Assembly (NCBI GenBank): GCA_910576325.1
Contig: CAJTIM010000019.1
Coordinates: 29,058 to 93,057 of the forward strand
Reading direction: 5' to 3'
DNA: 64,000 bases
Origin: Clostridia bacterium
Lineage (GTDB): Bacteria > Bacillota > Clostridia > Lachnospirales > Lachnospiraceae
Each line of letters opens with the position of its first letter. Positions within the stretch are counted from its first letter, which is position 1. The position numbers were made by a program, and so were the translations under genes. Below the pieces are notes generated by a model. That model saw only the letters and a program-made list of their open reading frames with translations, ran no database searches and was not told where the DNA came from. This document shows positions 60,113-64,000 of this stretch, one piece after another.

Positions 60113-60757
60113 ATGAACCAGAAAACTCAAAGAATCGCTTTAATCGGCATGTTCTGTGCCATCGCCTACGCCTTGATGGTGGTGGGGCGCGTCCCGGTGG
60201 TCCTTTTCCTGAAATATGACCCCAAGGATGTAATGATTGCCATCGGGGGCTTCCTGTTGGGGCCGTTTGCCTCTCTTGTTATCTCGATGGTGGTTTCCTT
60301 TATTGAGATGCTCTCGGCCAGTGATACCGGTATTATTGGTTTTATTATGAATGTGCTGTCAAGCTGCAGCTTTGCCTGTACTGCTGCTTTTATTTATAAG
60401 AAAAAGCACACCAAGTCCGGCGCTATGATTGGACTCTTTGCAGGCTGCGGCGTAATGGTTGCGGTGATGCTGCTGTGGAATTATCTGATTACTCCGATTT
60501 ATATGGGGTATCCCAGGGAAGCTGTTGCAGAGCTTTTGCTGCCTGCTTTTCTGCCTTTTAATCTCTTAAAGGGCGGGCTGAATACGGCTATTACGCTTCT
60601 CTTCTATAAACCGGTGGTAACGGCTCTCAGGAAAGCGAAGCTGGCGCTTCCGTCTGCTGCGGAGCAGACGGGGGATTCTAAGGGAGTGATTGTATTTTCT
60701 CTGTTCCTGTTCGTGACTTGCGCGGTTTCGGTGCTGGTGATGAAAGGGGTTATCTGA
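60113..60757 (+). CDS. ribU: Riboflavin ECF transporter S component RibU
   Basis: 214 residues, about six transmembrane helices; typical ECF-S start (MNQKTQRIALIGMFCAIAYA). LKYDPKDVMIAIGGFLLGP is a RibU signature and fits the FMN riboswitch upstream. Energy-coupling module genes are not in the window. GGAGG-type site (ACGGAGGT) precedes ATG. Confidence 0.93.
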   Translation: MNQKTQRIALIGMFCAIAYALMVVGRVPVVLFLKYDPKDVMIAIGGFLLGPFASLVISMVVSFIEMLSASDTGIIGFIMNVLSSCSFACTAAFIYKKKHTKSGAMIGLFAGCGVMVAVMLLWNYLITPIYMGYPREAVAELLLPAFLPFNLLKGGLNTAITLLFYKPVVTALRKAKLALPSAAEQTGDSKGVIVFSLFLFVTCAVSVLVMKGVI

Positions 60758-60764
60758 TATACTG

Positions 60765-60830
60765 ATATCCTGTGTTCGTACAAAGCAGACAGAATGTACG
60801 CAAATTGTCCGAACACAGGATATGGAAATA
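60765..60830. repeat. Family D-related palindrome after ribU
   Basis: ATATCCTGTGTTCG ... CGAACACAGGATAT arms (14 bases) around about 38 bases containing AATGTACGCAAATTGTC. Shares TCCGAACACAGGATATGGAA with the right arm of 29054-29248. Confidence 0.7.
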
Positions 60831-60839
60831 GCTGATGTC

Positions 60840-61712
60840 TTATAATTCCTTATCATACGCCCCCATAAGCACCGCAACCACCAGATACCGATGATTTTCG
60901 TCATGTCCGATACAGGTATGCAGGGTCAGCAGACGGTTTCCAAAGGAAGGCTCCGCCGTCTCATTCATATATCCCGGTGATTCCTTAAGCTCCTCCACAT
61001 AAGCCGTATAATCCCCCTCCTCCTCATAATTCAGATAATAAGGAAGATACACGCTTCGGAATTTTACCGCCGAAAATATCTGATACAGAAGCGTCCGCTC
61101 CGGCAGATGAATGTACACATAGGGATGCTCCGAAAAAAAGTTTGCATTTTCATAATCATGAAGACTTCCGAACATGGTATCATTTTTCATATTATGGCCA
61201 TAGAGAATGGTATTCATATCAGTAAAATCCTTTGCGTTTACAGTCTCCGAATATATGCTCCCCGGCAGTCCCTCCACATGATCGATGGTATGGTGGAGAT
61301 AATATTCATCGTCTGAAGGATGCTGCAGAACGGGGTAATCCACCAGAGTTCCCGGCACCGTAATCCAGGCATAAACATCCTCATTCTGTTCCCACAAGGC
61401 TGCAAAATCCACCGTATTGGGCAGACGCAGCGACGGGTCCACCTCCGGAAGTCTCTCCTCCGCCTGCTCCTCCTGCTCCGCTGCCTGTTCTTCTGCAGCT
61501 CTTATCTTTTCCGCCCATATCTGCGCCGTCATTTCTGCCTGCGGCCCTGCTCCGGCTTGCAGATAACCGTCCGTTCTGACAAACAGCTCTTTCTCTCCGG
61601 CCGTATAGTAACCGACCGCCGTCAGCAGTCCGAGAACCAGCAGTATTGCCAATGCCGCCAGACCGGCAAAAAAACGGAACCGTCTTATTTTTCCTCTTCT
61701 CCTTCTGCTCAT
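60840..61712 (-). CDS. srtB: Class B sortase
   Basis: 290 residues from ATG 61712, preceded by AGGAAGG; the reading to 61742 is ten residues longer. Very basic N-terminus and one transmembrane helix (about 16-38), then a class B sortase domain: catalytic His in ILYGHNMKNDTMFGSLHDYE, Cys in LLTLHTCIGHDEN, Arg in HRYLVVAVL. The coiled-coil-like stretch EEQAAEQEEQAEERLP precedes the domain. No sorting-signal substrate is adjacent. Confidence 0.9.
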   Translation of the reverse strand: MSRRRRGKIRRFRFFAGLAALAILLVLGLLTAVGYYTAGEKELFVRTDGYLQAGAGPQAEMTAQIWAEKIRAAEEQAAEQEEQAEERLPEVDPSLRLPNTVDFAALWEQNEDVYAWITVPGTLVDYPVLQHPSDDEYYLHHTIDHVEGLPGSIYSETVNAKDFTDMNTILYGHNMKNDTMFGSLHDYENANFFSEHPYVYIHLPERTLLYQIFSAVKFRSVYLPYYLNYEEEGDYTAYVEELKESPGYMNETAEPSFGNRLLTLHTCIGHDENHRYLVVAVLMGAYDKEL

Positions 61713-62025
61713 GGCATCCTTCCTCTCTTTATGATCCGTCATATTCCCTGATGGTCATGCAACAGGTTAAGCCTTTTCTACATTATATGGGCAACAGAAA
61801 AAGTTTTCAATAGAATCAGCCTCAAAACATTCCTTATGAAATCTCTGCAAAGGAGCTTCCGGGCAATATACATACGGAAACGGAATAACTTACCCAAGCC
61901 GAAAATTTCAAAAAACCACTAGACTATTTCCAGGAATTATGAGAAAATATAATCAAATGCGACAAGCCCTAGAAACCCTATGGCGGCCGCTTAAGATTTT
62001 AACTTAACTTGAAAGGAGTTTTAAA
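61713..62025. other. Divergent intergenic region, no gene
   Basis: A TATAAT box at about 61945-61950 on the plus strand lies about 80 bases before the NifU-like start, but no -35 match is visible. Otherwise nothing seen. Confidence 0.4.
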
Positions 62026-62718
62026 ATGATTTATTCACACGAAGTTGAGAAAATGTGTCCGGTAGCACAGGGCGTAAATCATGGCGCTGCTCCGATTCCG
62101 GAAGAAGCAAAGTGGGTACAGGCAAAAGAGATCAAAGATATTTCCGGCTTGACACATGGTGTAGGCTGGTGTGCACCTCAGCAGGGAGCCTGCAAGCTGA
62201 CCCTGAATGTAAAAGAGGGCATCATCCAGGAAGCTCTGGTTGAGACCTTGGGATGTTCCGGAATGACTCATTCCGCAGCTATGGCATCCGAGATTCTTCC
62301 CGGAAGAACACTTCTGGAAGCATTGAACACCGACCTTGTATGTGATGCAATCAATACGGCTATGAGAGAGCTGTTCCTGCAGATCGTATACGGAAGAACC
62401 CAGTCCGCATTTTCCGAGGACGGACTTCCCATCGGCGCGGGCCTTGAGGATCTTGGAAAGGGTCTTAGAAGCCAGGTAGGAACTATGTATGGAACTCTGA
62501 AAAAAGGACCTCGTTACCTGGAGATGGCAGAGGGCTATGTAACCGGAATCGCTCTGGACGCAGAGGATCAGATCATTGGCTACAAGTTTGTAAATCTTGG
62601 CAAGATGACCGACTTCATCAAGAAGGGCGACGATGCCAACACAGCCTGGGAAAAAGCACAGGGACAGTACGGTCGTGTGGATGACGCAGTTAAAATCATC
62701 GACCCGAGACAGGAATAA
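62026..62718 (+). CDS. NifU-like iron-sulfur cluster assembly scaffold protein
   Basis: 230 residues. Cys at the N-terminus (MCPVAQG) and three more in HGVGWCAPQQGACKL and TLGCSGMTHSA, the NifU-N type pattern, with longer C-terminal half than classical IscU. AAAGGAG precedes ATG. It is translated just before the GGGtGRT gene (18 bases apart), a pairing that recurs in gut Firmicutes. A scaffold for Fe-S or a related cofactor is likely; exact client unknown. Confidence 0.85.
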   Translation: MIYSHEVEKMCPVAQGVNHGAAPIPEEAKWVQAKEIKDISGLTHGVGWCAPQQGACKLTLNVKEGIIQEALVETLGCSGMTHSAAMASEILPGRTLLEALNTDLVCDAINTAMRELFLQIVYGRTQSAFSEDGLPIGAGLEDLGKGLRSQVGTMYGTLKKGPRYLEMAEGYVTGIALDAEDQIIGYKFVNLGKMTDFIKKGDDANTAWEKAQGQYGRVDDAVKIIDPRQE

Positions 62719-62736
62719 GCGAGGAGGTAGACGAAG

Positions 62737-63747
62737 ATGGCATTATTTGAATCATATGAAAGACGTATTGATAAAATCAATGAGGTATTAGGCAGCTACG
62801 GCATCGCTTCCCTGGAAGAAGCAGAGAAGATCACCAAGGATGCAGGTCTTGACGTATACAATCAGATCAAGGGTATTCAGCCTATCTGTTTTGAGAATGC
62901 ATGCTGGGCTTACACCGTAGGCGCCGCTATCGCAATCAAGAAGGGATGCCGCAAAGCAGCAGATGCAGCAGCAGCCATCGGTGAGGGACTTCAGTCTTTT
63001 TGTATCCCCGGCTCCGTTGCGGACACCCGTAAGGTAGGTCTTGGACACGGCAACCTGGGCAAGATGCTTCTGGAAGAGGAGACCGAGTGCTTCGCATTCC
63101 TGGCAGGCCACGAATCCTTTGCGGCAGCAGAGGGCGCTATCGGTATCGCTGAGAAGGCCAACAAGGTTCGTCAGAAACCGCTGCGCGTTATTCTGAACGG
63201 TCTTGGAAAGGACGCCGCACAAATTATCGCAAGAATCAATGGATTTACATATGTAGAGACCGAGTACGATCCCTACACCAATGAAGTAAAGGAAGTATTC
63301 CGCAAGGCTTACTCCGAGGGACTTCGCGCTAAGGTAAACTGCTACGGCGCCAACAGTGTTCCTGAGGGTGTTGCTATCATGTGGAAGGAAAGCGTAGACG
63401 TATCCATCACCGGAAACTCCACCAATCCTACCCGTTTCCAGCATCCGGTAGCAGGTACTTATAAGAAGGAGAGACTGGAGGCAGGCAAGAAATATTTCTC
63501 CGTTGCATCCGGCGGCGGTACAGGCCGTACCCTTCATCCCGACAACATGGCAGCAGGACCGGCTTCCTACGGTATGACCGATACACTGGGACGTATGCAT
63601 TCTGACGCGCAGTTTGCAGGTTCTTCTTCCGTACCGGCTCATGTAGAAATGATGGGTCTTATCGGCGCAGGCAATAACCCCATGGTTGGTATGACCGTGG
63701 CTGTGGCTGTTTCCATTGAGGAAGCGGCAAAAGCCGGAAAGTTTTAA
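62737..63747 (+). CDS. GGGtGRT-family protein
   Basis: 336 residues with the eponymous motif ASGGGTGRTLHPDNMAAGPA (about 260-279, Gly-rich loop) near the C-terminus and a conserved N-terminus EKITKDAGLDVYNQIKGIQP. Family of unknown function; one Cys-rich region is around FENACWAYTVGAAIAIKKG. GAGGAGG precedes ATG. Association with a NifU-like scaffold suggests an Fe-S or metal-related role, an inference. Followed by a strong terminator. Confidence 0.9.
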   Translation: MALFESYERRIDKINEVLGSYGIASLEEAEKITKDAGLDVYNQIKGIQPICFENACWAYTVGAAIAIKKGCRKAADAAAAIGEGLQSFCIPGSVADTRKVGLGHGNLGKMLLEEETECFAFLAGHESFAAAEGAIGIAEKANKVRQKPLRVILNGLGKDAAQIIARINGFTYVETEYDPYTNEVKEVFRKAYSEGLRAKVNCYGANSVPEGVAIMWKESVDVSITGNSTNPTRFQHPVAGTYKKERLEAGKKYFSVASGGGTGRTLHPDNMAAGPASYGMTDTLGRMHSDAQFAGSSSVPAHVEMMGLIGAGNNPMVGMTVAVAVSIEEAAKAGKF

Positions 63748-63777
63748 AAATTTGTATTCATATGTATAGATAATTTC

Positions 63778-63833
63778 AAAACGGCAGAGAAAATACTGTG
63801 TGATAAAAGAACTGTATTTTCTCTGCCGTTTTG
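63778..63833. terminator. Strong bidirectional hairpin terminator
   Basis: AAAACGGCAGAGAAAATAC pairs perfectly over 19 bases with GTATTTTCTCTGCCGTTTT around a 17-base loop; A/T runs on both sides allow termination on both strands, for the GGGtGRT gene and the transposase-like gene beyond. Confidence 0.88.
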
Positions 63834-63870
63834 CAGTATTATATTTTAAAGTAACTGTTCAGGACACCCA

Positions 63871-64000
63871 TTATCCAAAGATGAAATCTGGATTTCCTGA
63901 AATTGCATTTTTGATTGCTTCATAAGCATTGTAACCCTGTTTGTGTGCGGTACCGATATAAGACATGATTTTCAAGTAATCTCTTGCACCTTCTTCGGTA
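63871..64000 (-). CDS. Partial transposase C-terminus, possibly IS66-like
   Basis: Only the last 43 codons are in the window: GARDYLKIMSYIGTAHKQGY then NAYEAIKNAISGNPDFIFG and TAA at 63871. The pattern KI(M)SYIxTAxxxGxNxYEAIxNA resembles the C-terminus of IS66-family transposases. Length and frame cannot be judged because it runs off the window. Confidence 0.5.
   Translation of the reverse strand, partial: TEEGARDYLKIMSYIGTAHKQGYNAYEAIKNAISGNPDFIFG

Overview
The window looks like the chromosome of an acetogenic gut Firmicute of the Lachnospiraceae (Blautia-like). Evidence: a CODH/acetyl-CoA synthase operon, an adjoining metF-metV-rnfC2 operon, a group B-like [FeFe] hydrogenase, an FMN-riboswitch/ribU unit, a GGGtGRT-family protein, and a degraded Tn1549-like conjugative element. 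Assignments rest on reading motifs and gene order; no database search was run.

Layout. 1-8.4 kb: a partial membrane protein, a membrane-anchored amidase, a Ktr-type K+ uptake pair, a phosphodiesterase, an [FeFe] hydrogenase, a CbiK cobaltochelatase and a thioredoxin/reductase pair. 8.7-19.7 kb: a decayed integrative element (relaxase with two deletions, MobC, oriT-like region, HTH and sigma-like proteins, RepA remnant) that carries an intact-looking lantibiotic-immunity type module (HTH protein, two-component system, ABC ATPase, two permeases, lipoprotein). 19.7-25.1 kb: a nickel/peptide-type ABC importer whose binding-protein gene is broken by a 4-base duplication. 25.4-32.3 kb: an FtsX/LolD-type ABC pair, a PilZ protein, a second two-component system, an ACT-domain protein. 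32.6-38.5 kb: a small-ORF transcription unit, an RtcB-PrfH repair pair, a WYL regulator with a ClbS-like protein, a flavoprotein and a damaged toxin-antitoxin pair. 38.9-49.8 kb: the CODH/ACS operon, read right to left: His-rich metal protein, CooT, CooC, CODH (AcsA), CooC/AcsF, AcsB, AcsD, AcsC, AcsE. 50-58.4 kb: lipoprotein, DUF3737-like protein, LysR regulator, membrane protein, MetF, MetV and an RnfC2 with a MetV-like N-terminus. 58.7-64 kb: AroE, FMN riboswitch and RibU, sortase B, NifU-like scaffold with a GGGtGRT protein, and a partial IS66-like transposase.

How it fits together. MetF/MetV/RnfC2 make methyl-THF, AcsE moves the methyl to the corrinoid protein AcsCD, and AcsA/AcsB join it with CO into acetyl-CoA. 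Two CooC ATPases, CooT and the His-rich protein plausibly supply nickel; CbiK feeds cobalt to corrinoid synthesis; the Ni/peptide-type importer may bring in nickel but its binding protein is frameshifted.

The most unusual signal is non-coding. A family of ~105-110 bp structured repeats occurs in five blocks (2.0, 23.2, 44.5, 48.7, 49.6 kb), singly or in tandem. Every block lies in the same orientation, ending a few bases upstream of the Shine-Dalgarno of a minus-strand gene. Block arms differ in sequence but stay complementary within a unit, which argues for a selected RNA (or DNA) hairpin. Three of the five blocks are inside the CODH/ACS operon, including its leader. A second, unrelated ~165 bp structured repeat also abuts the Shine-Dalgarno of two genes, and further long palindromes are dispersed through the window.
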